Assembly: GCA_963815665.1 (NCBI GenBank)
Contig: CAWFHN010000006.1
Span: 310,001 to 374,000, forward strand
Source of the DNA: DASUPK01 sp963815665
GTDB taxonomy: Bacteria > Actinomycetota > Thermoleophilia > Solirubrobacterales > 70-9
Reading direction: 5' to 3'
Length of the DNA: 64,000 nucleotides
Both the position numbers and the translations under genes were made by a program. Below, piece by piece: positions 8,018 to 16,683 of the stretch (positions within the stretch are counted from its first letter, which is position 1; every line of letters starts with the position of its first letter). The notes below the pieces were generated by a model. The model worked only from the letters and a program-made list of their open reading frames with translations. It had not been told where the DNA came from and made no database searches.

Positions 8018-8497
8018 GTGGCGGACCCCGACTGGGACGACCCGCTGGACGGCGCCTACGCGGCCGAGCGGGGCGGGCGCTGGAATCCGCCCGAGTCCTT
8101 TCCGGTCGTCTACCTCTGCCAGACCGTGGCGGTGGCCCGCGCCAACGTCTACCGCCTGCTCGAGGGACAGCCATACGGGCCCGAGGACATGCGGCCCGAG
8201 AGCGGCCCGATCCTCGTCCGCGCGACGGTGCCGGAGGACCGCTACCTCAACGTCGTCACGGACGCCGGCTGCCGGGACGCCGGGCTGCCCAAGACCTACC
8301 CGCGCGACAGCCGGCGCCGGATCGTCCCCCACCGGCGCTGCCAGCCCATCGGCGTGCGGGCCAGGGAGGCGGGGCTTCCCGGAGTTGTGGCTCGCAGCGC
8401 CTGGTCCCCCGGCGAGGAGCTGGCCTACTTCGGACGGCGCCGTCTGCGGCGCGGAGCGGTCCGACCGTTCGACCAATGGTTCTGGGGCCCCGCGTAG
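8018..8497 (+). CDS. RES-domain protein, putative NAD-degrading toxin
   Basis: A 159-aa protein (from GTG 8018) with the RES-domain hallmark Gly/Arg-rich block: AERGGRWNPPESFPVVYLCQTVAVARAN (Arg, conserved Trp-Asn and Tyr, then the YL segment), and a late basic part with W and aromatic residues. Known RES toxins degrade NAD+ and belong to an ADP-ribosyl-transferase-like fold. The frame continues upstream of GTG 8018 as TIKRGGPYLR, a plausible N-terminal beta strand, but has no ATG/GTG/TTG there; the only other candidate is CTG 7982, which overlaps the antitoxin stop. So the true start may lie about 12 codons earlier. Length is near the family norm. It is followed 23 bases later by a P-type ATPase gene. 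Confidence 0.75.
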   Translation: MADPDWDDPLDGAYAAERGGRWNPPESFPVVYLCQTVAVARANVYRLLEGQPYGPEDMRPESGPILVRATVPEDRYLNVVTDAGCRDAGLPKTYPRDSRRRIVPHRRCQPIGVRAREAGLPGVVARSAWSPGEELAYFGRRRLRRGAVRPFDQWFWGPA

Positions 8498-8520
8498 GGC
8501 GCTTCGCTAACAATGCGACA

Positions 8521-10989
8521 GTGAGCGACCAGCGTCACCCGGGTGGGCTGTCGGAGAAGGAGGCCGCCAAGCGGCTGCGCAAGCTGGGCCCTACCGAGGA
8601 TCGAACCAGCCGCTCGGTGGCGAGCATCGTCGCCGGCAACGTCTTCACCCTGTTCAACCTGATCATCGGAGTCTTCTTCTTGGCGAACCTGGCTCTTGGG
8701 CTGCTTGCCGACTCCCTCTTCGGCTTCATCGCGGTGATCAACAGCTACATCGGGATCAGGCAGGAGCTCAAGGCCAAGGAGACGCTGGAGGGGCTCGCCC
8801 TGCTGGTGGCGCCGAAGGCGCGCGTCGTCCGGGACGGCGAGCTGGTCGAGCTGCGAGCGGAGGAGGTCGTCCGCGGCGACTGGATCCGCGTCGAGCCCGG
8901 CGATCAGCTGGTCGCCGACGGCGAGGTGACCGAGAGCCGCGGCCTCACCCTCGACGAGTCGGTGCTCACCGGCGAGGCCGACGGGGTCCGCAAGCGGGTG
9001 GGCCAGCGCGCGCTCTCGGCCGCCTTCTGCATCACGGGCTCGGGCTACTACCAGGTCGACGCGGTGCGCGAGGACAGCTACGCCGAGCAGGTCGCCGGCG
9101 AGGCGCGCACCTTCCGCCACCCGCCCTCCCCGCTCCAGGACGAGGTGAACCTCGTGCTGAAGGCAAGCACCTGGCTGATGATCCCTCTCGCGGTCGTCCT
9201 GATCTTCGCCCTCCAGGCGCGCAGCACGCCGATCCACGACGCGGCGCAGACCGCCACGGCCGGGCTGATCACCCTGATTCCCGAGGGCCTGGTCCTGCTG
9301 ATGAGCGTCACGCTCGCCGTCGCCGCGGTGCGGCTCGCCCGGCTGGACACGCTGGTGCAGCAGATGAGCGCCACCGAGTCCCTGGCCGCGGTCGACACGA
9401 TCTGCGTCGACAAGACAGGCACGCTGACCAGCGGCGAGCTCGAGCTCGTCTCGGTCGACGTCACGGATCCCTCCGAGGCCAAGGCCGCCCAACAGGCGCT
9501 GGCTCGGTTCGCCGCCAGCTCCGGAGAGCGCAACCGGACACTGGAGGCGATCGCCGAGAACTACCCGGCATCGGGCGAGCGGGTCCGGGCGGAGGTGCCC
9601 TTCTCCTCGGAGTGGAAGTGGAGCGGGCTCAGCTTCGGCAAGGGCGAGACCTATGTGCTCGGCGCGCCGGATGTGCTCATGGCCCGGGGCTCGCTGGCCC
9701 TGACGGTCCCCCTCCAGAAGAGCCTCGAGGGGAACACGAGAGTCGGCCGCAGGGTGGTGGCGTTCGGCCGGGCATCGGGCGGGCTTCCCGACAACCCTTA
9801 CTCCGATCCCCCGCCGGCGGTGACGCCGATCGCCCTGGTGGTGCTCGAGGAGACACTCCGGCCGGACGCCCGCGAGACAATCAGGTACATGCGCGACCAG
9901 GAGATGGACCTGAAGCTGATCTCCGGCGACGCGCGACAGACCGTCACCGCGGTCGCCTCCGCGGTTGGCATCCCGGCGGGGGCCGGCGTCGTCAGCGGGG
10001 ACGACCTGCCGGAGGAGCGGGCCTCGCTCGGGCGCATCGCGGAGGAGCACACGATCTTCTGCCGCATCCGGCCGGAGCAGAAGAAAGCGCTCGTCTCGGC
10101 GCTCGCCGACCGCGGCCGGTTCGTGGCCATGATCGGGGACGGGGTGAACGACGTCCCGGCGCTGAAGCGCGCAAGGATGGCGGTGGCGATGGGATCAGGA
10201 AGCCAGATCACGAAGGGGATTGCGGACATCGTCCTTCTCAAGGACCAGTTCTCGCGCCTGCCGCGGGCGGTCGCCGAGGGCCGGCGGATAGCGCGCAACA
10301 TCCACCGCCTCGGCCGCCTCTACGTGACGAAGACGGTCTACGCCGCGGCGCTGATCGTCCTGGTGGCCGTGCCGGGCTGGGCCTTTCCGTTCCTGCCCCG
10401 GCAGCTCACGGTCGCCGCCTTCCTGACGATCGGGATCCCTTCCTTCGTGCTCGCCCTCGCCCCCAGCGATGGCCCTTTATATAGAGGGAGGTTGCTGCGA
10501 GCATTGGCGGCCTTCGCGGTGCCCGCCGGCCTCGCCATCGCCGCGGCGTCGCTGGCGAGCTTCTTCCTCGTGGACACGGTCTTCGGCGGCTCGCTGGAGG
10601 CCGGTCGCACCGCGGCGACCACGACGCTGGTCGTGCTCGGGCTCTGCTTCATCCTGCTGCTCGAGCGAGGCCCGGGGCGGGAGCACATCGCGATTCAGAG
10701 CTACATGCTCGCGCTCGTGGCGGCGCTCGGCGCGCTCTATGCGCTGGTCCTCGCCGTGCAGCCGGTCCGGGACTTCTTCGATCTGACCAGGATGGGCGGC
10801 GGCCAGCTCTTTCTCGCGCTGCTCTCCGCTGCCGCGGGCCTGGTGCTGGCAAGCGTCGTCTGGCGGATTCCCGTGATCGAGCAGCTCGAGGACAGACCGG
10901 CCGACGAGGCTCCGACCGGACCGGTGACCGCTCCGATGCCCGCAGCGCCGGCAGCCGTTCCGCGCACTCGAACCTCGGGCCAGTCCTGA
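8521..10989 (+). CDS. P-type cation-transporting ATPase (CtpE-like)
   Basis: An 822-aa P-type ATPase. Visible landmarks: actuator-domain DESVLTGEADG about residue 145, membrane PEGLVLLMSVTLAVAA about 260, phosphorylation site DKTGT with Asp about 297, GDGVNDVPALKRA about 539, and a C-terminal block of several hydrophobic spans. There is no N-terminal heavy-metal domain and the membrane PEGL replaces the CPC of copper pumps, so the ion is probably an alkaline-earth or other hard cation; the overall look is closest to mycobacterial CtpE, a calcium importer. Start GTG 8521 is preferred over ATG 8476, which lies inside the RES gene. Its stop overlaps the pyruvate kinase start (TGATG). A rare TTA codon occurs at 10477, in an AT-rich island. 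Confidence 0.9.
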   Translation: MSDQRHPGGLSEKEAAKRLRKLGPTEDRTSRSVASIVAGNVFTLFNLIIGVFFLANLALGLLADSLFGFIAVINSYIGIRQELKAKETLEGLALLVAPKARVVRDGELVELRAEEVVRGDWIRVEPGDQLVADGEVTESRGLTLDESVLTGEADGVRKRVGQRALSAAFCITGSGYYQVDAVREDSYAEQVAGEARTFRHPPSPLQDEVNLVLKASTWLMIPLAVVLIFALQARSTPIHDAAQTATAGLITLIPEGLVLLMSVTLAVAAVRLARLDTLVQQMSATESLAAVDTICVDKTGTLTSGELELVSVDVTDPSEAKAAQQALARFAASSGERNRTLEAIAENYPASGERVRAEVPFSSEWKWSGLSFGKGETYVLGAPDVLMARGSLALTVPLQKSLEGNTRVGRRVVAFGRASGGLPDNPYSDPPPAVTPIALVVLEETLRPDARETIRYMRDQEMDLKLISGDARQTVTAVASAVGIPAGAGVVSGDDLPEERASLGRIAEEHTIFCRIRPEQKKALVSALADRGRFVAMIGDGVNDVPALKRARMAVAMGSGSQITKGIADIVLLKDQFSRLPRAVAEGRRIARNIHRLGRLYVTKTVYAAALIVLVAVPGWAFPFLPRQLTVAAFLTIGIPSFVLALAPSDGPLYRGRLLRALAAFAVPAGLAIAAASLASFFLVDTVFGGSLEAGRTAATTTLVVLGLCFILLLERGPGREHIAIQSYMLALVAALGALYALVLAVQPVRDFFDLTRMGGGQLFLALLSAAAGLVLASVVWRIPVIEQLEDRPADEAPTGPVTAPMPAAPAAVPRTRTSGQS

Positions 10990-12434
10990 TGCCCTCCTCC
11001 GGCCAGGGTGCCGCCAGGCGCACCAAGATCGTCGCGACCATCGGGCCGGCGAGCAGCTCTCCGCCGGTTCTGCGCGAGCTGTTCGAGGCCGGCGTCGACG
11101 TCTTCCGGCTCAACTTCGCTCACGGCACGCCCGAGGAACAGGCCGAGAACGTCCGGCGGATCCGCGCCGCCAGCGAGGAGGCCGGCCGGGAGGTCGGGAT
11201 CATGGGCGACCTCCCAGGCCCCAAGCTGCGCCTCGGCGACCTCGAGGGGGACGTCGCGGTCCTGCACTCCGGCTCGAACGTCGTGCTCCGTGGCGAGACG
11301 AACGGGACCCCAGGAAACGCGGAGCTGCTCACCGTCCAATGGGATGGCTTCGCCAAGGCGGTGAACGAGGGCGACCCCGTCTTCCTCGCCGATGGCCGCG
11401 TTCGCTTGAAGGTCGTCTCGGTCTCCGGCGACTCCGTGACCTGCGAGATCGAGGCCGGCGGCGCCGTCAGCTCGCACCAGGGCGTCAACCTGCCGGGGGC
11501 GGACAGTGACCTGCCCGAGACCGGCGCATCGGATCAGCCCTGGATCGACTTCGCCTGCGACAACGGCATCGACCTGCTGGCGGTCTCCTTCGTCCGCAGG
11601 CCCTCCGATCTCGAGAAGGTCGAGGCCCGGCTGAAGGAGCGAGGCGCCGACATTCCCCTGATCGCCAAGATCGAGAAGCCGCAGGCCGCCGAGCGCGCCG
11701 CCGAGATCATCGACGCGGCCGGCAGCGGGATCATGGTCGCCCGCGGAGACCTGGGCGTGGAGCTGCCGATCGAGGAGGTGCCCGGCGCGCAGAAGCGGCT
11801 GATCGCGCTCGCCGGCCGGGCCTCCAAGCCGGCGATCACAGCCACCCAGATGCTGGCGACGATGGTGCGCGCCTCCCGGCCGACCCGCGCCGAGGTGACC
11901 GATGTGGCAAACGCCATCTACGACGGCTCCGACGCCGTGATGCTCTCGGAGGAGACGGCGATCGGCGACTATCCGGTCGAGGCCGTGAGGGTGATGGACC
12001 GAATCGCCAGGGTGACCGAGCCGCGCCTCAGGTTCGGGGAGATGGTCTTCACCCGGGTGGAGGAGAAGGAGCACGACATCGCGGAGACGGTCGCCCAGGT
12101 CGCGGTGGCCGCCTGCTACCGGCTTGGCCTGAAGGCGATCATCTGCCCCACGAACTCAGGGCGAACGGCCCGCCTGATCTCGGCGCACCGGCCGCGCGTC
12201 CCCGTGCTCGCGGTGTCGCCGCGGCTCGAAACCGTCCGCCGGATGAACCTGCTGTTCGGGATCAGCTCCACCCAGGCCGAGGACTGGACCTCGATCCGCA
12301 AGCTGCTGGACGACTGCGCGAACCTCGCGCGCGAGTGGGGCATCGCCGAGTCCGGGGACCTGGTGGCGATCACGGCCGGGCTGCCCGCGCAGGAGATGGG
12401 CACGAACCTTTTCGAGATTCACCGGGTGCCGTAG
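10989..12434 (+). CDS. pyk: Pyruvate kinase
   Basis: A 481-aa enzyme that makes ATP and pyruvate from phosphoenolpyruvate and ADP, the last step of glycolysis. Standard blocks are present: TKIVATIGPAS near the N-terminus, VFRLNFAHGTPE, the catalytic KIEKPQA about residue 219, the metal and substrate segment MVARGDLGVELP about 247, and TATQMLATMV about 280. The B domain and the C-terminal regulatory domain (RTARLISAHRPRVPVLAVSP) complete the normal length. Its ATG overlaps the stop of the upstream ATPase by one base, which suggests translational coupling of ion transport and glycolysis genes. Confidence 0.96.
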   Translation: MPSSGQGAARRTKIVATIGPASSSPPVLRELFEAGVDVFRLNFAHGTPEEQAENVRRIRAASEEAGREVGIMGDLPGPKLRLGDLEGDVAVLHSGSNVVLRGETNGTPGNAELLTVQWDGFAKAVNEGDPVFLADGRVRLKVVSVSGDSVTCEIEAGGAVSSHQGVNLPGADSDLPETGASDQPWIDFACDNGIDLLAVSFVRRPSDLEKVEARLKERGADIPLIAKIEKPQAAERAAEIIDAAGSGIMVARGDLGVELPIEEVPGAQKRLIALAGRASKPAITATQMLATMVRASRPTRAEVTDVANAIYDGSDAVMLSEETAIGDYPVEAVRVMDRIARVTEPRLRFGEMVFTRVEEKEHDIAETVAQVAVAACYRLGLKAIICPTNSGRTARLISAHRPRVPVLAVSPRLETVRRMNLLFGISSTQAEDWTSIRKLLDDCANLAREWGIAESGDLVAITAGLPAQEMGTNLFEIHRVP

Positions 12435-12469
12435 AAGGACCCGGGGGGCCCGGGGCGAACTCCGGGCGG

Positions 12470-13009
12470 ATGGCCCTGCCGCTTGCCTCGCTCGACCATG
12501 GGATCTTCAATCTCCATCTCGGGGTCGACGAGAAGATCCTGCGCTCGCTGCTCGTCTTCATCTTCCTGGCGGTCGCCCTCCGGCTCGGCGGCAAGCGAGA
12601 GCTGGGGCAGCTGAACGTCCTCGACCTCGCCGTCCTGCTGCTCGCCTCGAACGCGCTCCAGAACGCGCTGATCGGGAACGACAACTCGGTGACCGGCGGG
12701 GTGATCGGCGCTTCGACGCTGTTCATCGCCAACTATCTCTTCGTCCGGCTCAGCTTCAGCAACGCTCGGGCCCGGCGCATCCTCGAGGGCAGCCCGCGCA
12801 TCCTCCTTCGCAACGGGGAGGCGGATGCCGAGGCGCTCCACAAGGAGGCGATCACGGACACCGAGCTGGTCGACATCGTGCTCGAGCACGGTTTCACAGA
12901 CCCGCACGAGGTCGGATTGATCGTGCTCGAGACCAATGGCCAGATCGTCTGCCTCAGCCCGGAGCAGGCGCGACGCCTGCGCCCACGGATGCTCGAGCAG
13001 CCCGGCTAG
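12470..13009 (+). CDS. DUF421 (YetF-like) membrane protein
   Basis: A 179-aa protein from ATG 12470. Two or three hydrophobic N-terminal spans contain FLAVALRLGGKRELGQLNVLDLAVLLLASN, the DUF421 signature (R..GKRE.G....D....). A cytoplasmic domain follows, with SPRILLRNGE and a final EVGLIVLETNGQIVCL beta pattern. YetF/YrbG-type proteins of this family have no firmly established biochemical role. Longer in-frame starts overlap pyk and are not needed. It ends the plus-strand series that begins with the HTH/RES pair, 35 bases after pyk. Confidence 0.85.
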   Translation: MALPLASLDHGIFNLHLGVDEKILRSLLVFIFLAVALRLGGKRELGQLNVLDLAVLLLASNALQNALIGNDNSVTGGVIGASTLFIANYLFVRLSFSNARARRILEGSPRILLRNGEADAEALHKEAITDTELVDIVLEHGFTDPHEVGLIVLETNGQIVCLSPEQARRLRPRMLEQPG

Positions 13010-13029
13010 GGCGGGGCCCTCAACGCTTT

Positions 13030-14097
13030 TTACTTCTTCTTCTTCTTCTTCTTGCACTTCTTCTTCTTGGCGGAGGCGGCCGAGCGCTTCTTGTGCTTCT
13101 TGTGCTTCTTGCACTTCTTCTTGGGCCGGCTCGCCGGTGGGGCCTGCAGCCCGCCGCCCCCTGGTGGGACCGCCTGCGGCCCGCCCAGCGGCGGCACCGC
13201 CGGCGGCCCGCCCCCTGGCGCGGCCGCCTGCGGGCCGAGCGAGTCGACCGCCACGCCGCGCGCGCCGGTGGCGATTGCGAAGCTCTGGTTCGGCCCGCTG
13301 CCGTCGAGGTTGGCGCGGCCGATTCTGCCGCTGCCGCCGTTGCCCCAATAGAGGTGCTGGCCGTCGGCCGCCACCCCGAATGGAGCGTTGGCGCCGGTGA
13401 CGAAGCTTTCGTTCACGCCCGTGCCGTCGAGGTTGGCGCGGCCGATCGTGTTCGTGTCGAAGTTGGCCCAGTAGATGTGCTGGCCGTTGACCGCCAGCCC
13501 CCACGGGTTGCTCGCGCCGGTGATGAAGCTCTCGTTCACGCCGGTGCCGTTGAGGTTGGCGCGGCCGATCGCGTCTGTGTCGTGGTCGGCCCAGTAGACG
13601 TGCTGGGCGTCGACGGCCACCCCAAGCAGTTGGTCACCGACGGCAATGAAGCTCTGGTTCGCGCCGGTGCCGTCGAGGTTGGCGCGGCCGATCGTGCCGG
13701 GGCCGAGGTTTGCCCAGTAGAGGTGCTGGGCGTCTACCGCCAACCCACGCGGGCCGAGGGTGCCGGTGATGAAGCTCTGGTTCACGCCGGTGCCATTGAG
13801 GTTTGCGCGGCCGACGGTGTTGGTGATGTCGTTGACCCAGTAGAGGTGCTGGCCGTCGACCGCCACCGTCCAAGGCATGTGGGCTCCGGTGATGAAGCTC
13901 GTGTTCACGCCACTGCCGCCGAGGCTGGCGCGGCCGATCACATCGCCGTCGTGGTTGGCCCAGTACACGAACGCCCCCGCCTGCGCCGGGAGTGCCAGCG
14001 CGACGAACGCACCCATGAGCAGCAGGGCATGGCGAATCGCCCTCGTCGACCGGCCTCCGCGCCGCCGCTGTCCCCTGTTCTCCGTGTCCGTGTTCAC
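13030..14097 (-). CDS. Exported six-bladed YWTD/NHL-like propeller with Lys/Cys C-terminal tail
   Basis: A 355-aa protein from GTG 14097, which overlaps the stop of the upstream gene (GTGA). A signal peptide covers about residues 18-42 (ALLLMGAFVALALPAQAGA). The body is six repeats of about 41-43 residues with the consensus (L/V)YWAN...IGRANL(N/D)GTGVN.SFITGA....GLAVDGQH, like LDL-receptor YWTD or NHL propeller blades. A Pro/Gly linker then leads to a 30-residue C-terminal tail of almost pure lysine with two cysteines 18 residues apart around RSAASAKK. Near-identical DNA repeats accompany the blades. No catalytic residue is evident; it probably binds something at the cell surface. Confidence 0.85.
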   Translation of the reverse strand: MNTDTENRGQRRRGGRSTRAIRHALLLMGAFVALALPAQAGAFVYWANHDGDVIGRASLGGSGVNTSFITGAHMPWTVAVDGQHLYWVNDITNTVGRANLNGTGVNQSFITGTLGPRGLAVDAQHLYWANLGPGTIGRANLDGTGANQSFIAVGDQLLGVAVDAQHVYWADHDTDAIGRANLNGTGVNESFITGASNPWGLAVNGQHIYWANFDTNTIGRANLDGTGVNESFVTGANAPFGVAADGQHLYWGNGGSGRIGRANLDGSGPNQSFAIATGARGVAVDSLGPQAAAPGGGPPAVPPLGGPQAVPPGGGGLQAPPASRPKKKCKKHKKHKKRSAASAKKKKCKKKKKKK

Positions 14098-15710
14098 GCG
14101 CTCCTCCTCCTCTTCTTGTGCTTTCGCTTGCACTTCTTCTTGTGCTTCTTCTTGGCCGAGGCCGCTCGCTTGTGCTTGCGCTTCTTGCGCTTCTTGCACT
14201 TCTTCTTCTGCGTGGCGGGCGCCGGGCTCCGCTGCACCGGTGTCTGCACCGGTGTCTCGACCGGCGTCTGGACCGGTGTCTGGCCCGTCGGCGAATGGGG
14301 CACGCTCAGGTCACGGCGGAAGGTGACGATCGAGTTGTCTCCTCCGACGGCGTAGACGAGGGAGTTGGACTCGGCCACCACCCCGTTGACGTCCTTGAGC
14401 AGGCCGAAGCTCTTGCCGCACCCCGGGATCCCGTCGGTCGTATCGCGGATGCAGCCGCGGTAGGCGAGGGCGCCCGTCGACGGGTTGCGGCCGAACATCG
14501 ACAGCGCCTGGTCGCTGTCGACGATCGAGTCCCCCGAGGCGACGTACGCCGAGCGCCCGTCGGGCGTGATCGCGACCGCGTTGGGGCCGGTGGGGCCGCT
14601 GTTCAGTCCCTGGCCCAGGCCGTCGATCCGGGTGCAGCCCTCCGCAGGGGCGTCGACATCGCTGAAGCAGGGTCCGGTGCGCTGCAGCTGGCCGCCCGGG
14701 AGGATCGTGAAGGGGACGACGCCGTCGTCGTGCATCGAGGCCGCGTACAGGGAGGAGCCGTCCGGGCCGAGCGTGATCGAGTCGACCCCCTTGAGGCTGG
14801 GCACGGCTTCGGCGGCGCCGCCGCAGGTGGGGGCGGGCCCGTCCGCGACGCAGCTGTCGTAGGTGAGATCGCCGCCGCCGCTGCTGGTGGCGCGATCGAA
14901 GGCCACAACCCCGCTGAGGCCGTCGTCCGCGACATAGACGTTGGCGCCGTCGGGGGTCACGGCGATCTCGGTCGGCTGGCTCATCAATGGCACCGAGTGG
15001 ACGCAGCCGTCCTCGATCCCCGCGGAGTCATCGCAGGGATCGCTCGCGTCCTGGAGGGGGATCCCGAAGAAGAGGCTGCCTGGGTCGGAGGCGCGGTCGA
15101 AGTGGGCCACCGCCCGGTCGGTGGCGGAGGCGACGTAGATGGAGGCGTTGTCGGGACTGACGGTGACGGCGTAGGCGCCGTCCAGGGCCTTGGCGGTGGC
15201 GCCGCAGGAGGATGTCCCGGTGTCCTCATCCTCGACGCACTCGGGAGCGGAGAGATCGCCGCTGGAGGTGTCGCGGGAGAAGTAGACGAGCGCGTCGTCG
15301 CTGTTCGCCGCTGCGTAGAGCGAGCCCCCGTCCGGGCTGATCGCGAGCCCAGTGACGCCGGCGAGCCCGTCGGCGAGCTTGCCGCAGAGGACGCCGCCGG
15401 TGTCCTGCCAGCAGGTCTTGAAGGTGAGCTTGCCCGTGGACGGGTCGCGGTCGTACTGCGAGATCATGCTGCTCGCCCTGTTCGCCGAGTAGGCGGAGGT
15501 GCCGTCGGGGCTGATCACCAGCGATCTCGGGAACCCGTTGAGGTCCAGGTTGCCGCTGCAGAGCGGGTCGCTGAAGGTCTCACCGACGATGCAGTTGGCG
15601 AAGCTCAGATCACCGAAGGCCGCCTGGGCCGTGCCGCCGCCCACACCCGCGCCGAACAGCGCAGCCGTCGCACAGAACGCGAGGATGGCGCGCCTGCTCG
15701 CGCGCGTCAT
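14094..15710 (-). CDS. Exported beta-propeller (lactonase/YVTN-like) with Lys/Cys C-terminal tail
   Basis: A 538-aa protein. An N-terminal twin-Arg-like start (MTRASRRAILAFCATAALFGAGVGGG) serves as signal peptide. The mature part carries about seven repeats with the pattern ...GL.ISPDG.SLYAA...D..V..F.RD.SSG.L....C, typical of lactonase/YVTN propellers, with paired cysteines in several blades (for example SSCG, PTCGG, IPGCG). After a Pro/Thr/Val/Gln linker made of three or four short TPVQTPV repeats comes a tail of lysine and arginine with two cysteines 21 residues apart around RAASAKKK. Its ATG overlaps the stop of the upstream 58-aa ORF (ATGA), and its stop overlaps the next propeller gene (GTGA). 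Confidence 0.85.
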   Translation of the reverse strand: MTRASRRAILAFCATAALFGAGVGGGTAQAAFGDLSFANCIVGETFSDPLCSGNLDLNGFPRSLVISPDGTSAYSANRASSMISQYDRDPSTGKLTFKTCWQDTGGVLCGKLADGLAGVTGLAISPDGGSLYAAANSDDALVYFSRDTSSGDLSAPECVEDEDTGTSSCGATAKALDGAYAVTVSPDNASIYVASATDRAVAHFDRASDPGSLFFGIPLQDASDPCDDSAGIEDGCVHSVPLMSQPTEIAVTPDGANVYVADDGLSGVVAFDRATSSGGGDLTYDSCVADGPAPTCGGAAEAVPSLKGVDSITLGPDGSSLYAASMHDDGVVPFTILPGGQLQRTGPCFSDVDAPAEGCTRIDGLGQGLNSGPTGPNAVAITPDGRSAYVASGDSIVDSDQALSMFGRNPSTGALAYRGCIRDTTDGIPGCGKSFGLLKDVNGVVAESNSLVYAVGGDNSIVTFRRDLSVPHSPTGQTPVQTPVETPVQTPVQRSPAPATQKKKCKKRKKRKHKRAASAKKKHKKKCKRKHKKRRRSA

Positions 15711-15883
15711 TCGTCCTCTCCCTCGGCGGCCACGGGCTCGCCCCGAAGCTTCTCGAGCGCCGCGACCAGCTGCACGTAGCCCTCGAACGGGGTCTCCGAG
15801 CCGCCGAGCGAGCCGATCCGCCCGGCGATCGGATCGCTCCCCGGATCGATCTCCAGCCTCAGCTCTCTCCCCTCCGGCTGCAT
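15707..15883 (-). CDS. Small 58-aa protein, hidden between coupled genes
   Basis: An open frame from ATG 15881-15883 to TGA 15707-15709. The predicted protein begins MQPEGRELRLEIDPGSDPIAGRI, continues with a Gly/Ser turn, then ETPFEGYVQLVAALEKLRGEP and an acidic end (EGEDE). The layout is a beta hairpin followed by one amphipathic helix, and codon third positions are as GC-rich as in its neighbours. Its stop overlaps the ATG of the propeller gene in an ATGA junction and it begins 27 bases after the 201-aa gene, filling exactly the gap between them. That fit makes it a credible gene. Function unknown; it could be a small regulator or chaperone of the exported propeller proteins. Confidence 0.65.
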   Translation of the reverse strand: MQPEGRELRLEIDPGSDPIAGRIGSLGGSETPFEGYVQLVAALEKLRGEPVAAEGEDE

Positions 15884-15910
15884 CGGCGCTGATCCCGGCG
15901 TGGCCGAGAG

Positions 15911-16516
15911 TCAGCCGATCTGGACGTTGGGCACCGCCGGCTGGTCCCCGATCAGCTCCCTGGCCAGGGCGTTGCTCGCCTCGTCCTTGGCGACCTGGAA
16001 ACGGGTCGGCTGGCCGGTGACGCCCGCTGCGGCCTGCATGTTCGCGGCGGCCGCCAGGTACTTGCTCTTCGAGCCGTCGAGCGGCAGGTAGAGGGTGATC
16101 ACCTGGCGATCCTCGGGCGTGCCCGACACAGCGGCGGCCACGTCATTGCCCATGCTGGCCCGGATCTCCTGGCGATCCCAGGACTTGAGCACCTTGCCCG
16201 GCTTGAGCTCGCCCTTCTTCTCCTTCTCCTCGATCGCAACGATCTGGCTCGAGGTCACGGCCAGGATGAAGCTCTCGGGCAGACCAGCGCCCTTCAGGCC
16301 CTTCGACATATTGCCGACGCCCGGCATGACCGCGCCGCCCAGCTTGGTGCCGAACTTGGCCGCCATACGAGACCCGCCGCCGATTCCAGCCGCCTTCAGC
16401 TGCTGGTCCTGCGTGACCTGCTCCATGTGCGCCGCCGCGACCACCGAATCGTTGAGGGCCGAGGAGGCGACGCCCATCGCCTGCTGGTTGACCTGCTCCG
16501 CTGACATCGAACTCAT
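15911..16516 (-). CDS. Hypothetical cytoplasmic protein, 201 aa
   Basis: Start at ATG 16516, directly behind a strong ribosome-binding site (GAGAGGAGAAGGAA). The N-terminal third is Ala/Gln-rich and helical (MSSMSAEQVNQQAMGVASSALNDSVVAAAHMEQVTQ), the middle is Gly/Lys-rich, and then PESFILAVTSSQIVAIEEKEKKGELKPGKVLKSWDRQEI looks like the beta strands of a PH-like domain, where a protein reports residue-rich strands and a W.R.E.R pattern. This is a fold guess only. There is no signal peptide. It is the first gene of the operon leading to the 58-aa ORF and two exported propellers, and it is divergent from a LuxR-type regulator. Confidence 0.7.
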   Translation of the reverse strand: MSSMSAEQVNQQAMGVASSALNDSVVAAAHMEQVTQDQQLKAAGIGGGSRMAAKFGTKLGGAVMPGVGNMSKGLKGAGLPESFILAVTSSQIVAIEEKEKKGELKPGKVLKSWDRQEIRASMGNDVAAAVSGTPEDRQVITLYLPLDGSKSKYLAAAANMQAAAGVTGQPTRFQVAKDEASNALARELIGDQPAVPNVQIG

Positions 16517-16683
16517 TTCCTTCTCCTCTCTAGCGATTGACCCCTGCCCCGCGATCCTTCCGCCGCCGCGTCGGCTTCGCACCGGGGCGCGACCCCAGCA
16601 TCGGCCCCAGCATTTCGGCCACGGACGTCCCCCCGGCCTGGACGGCGAGGGTTGCGATGGGCGAGAATCGGGCGGTTACGCGT

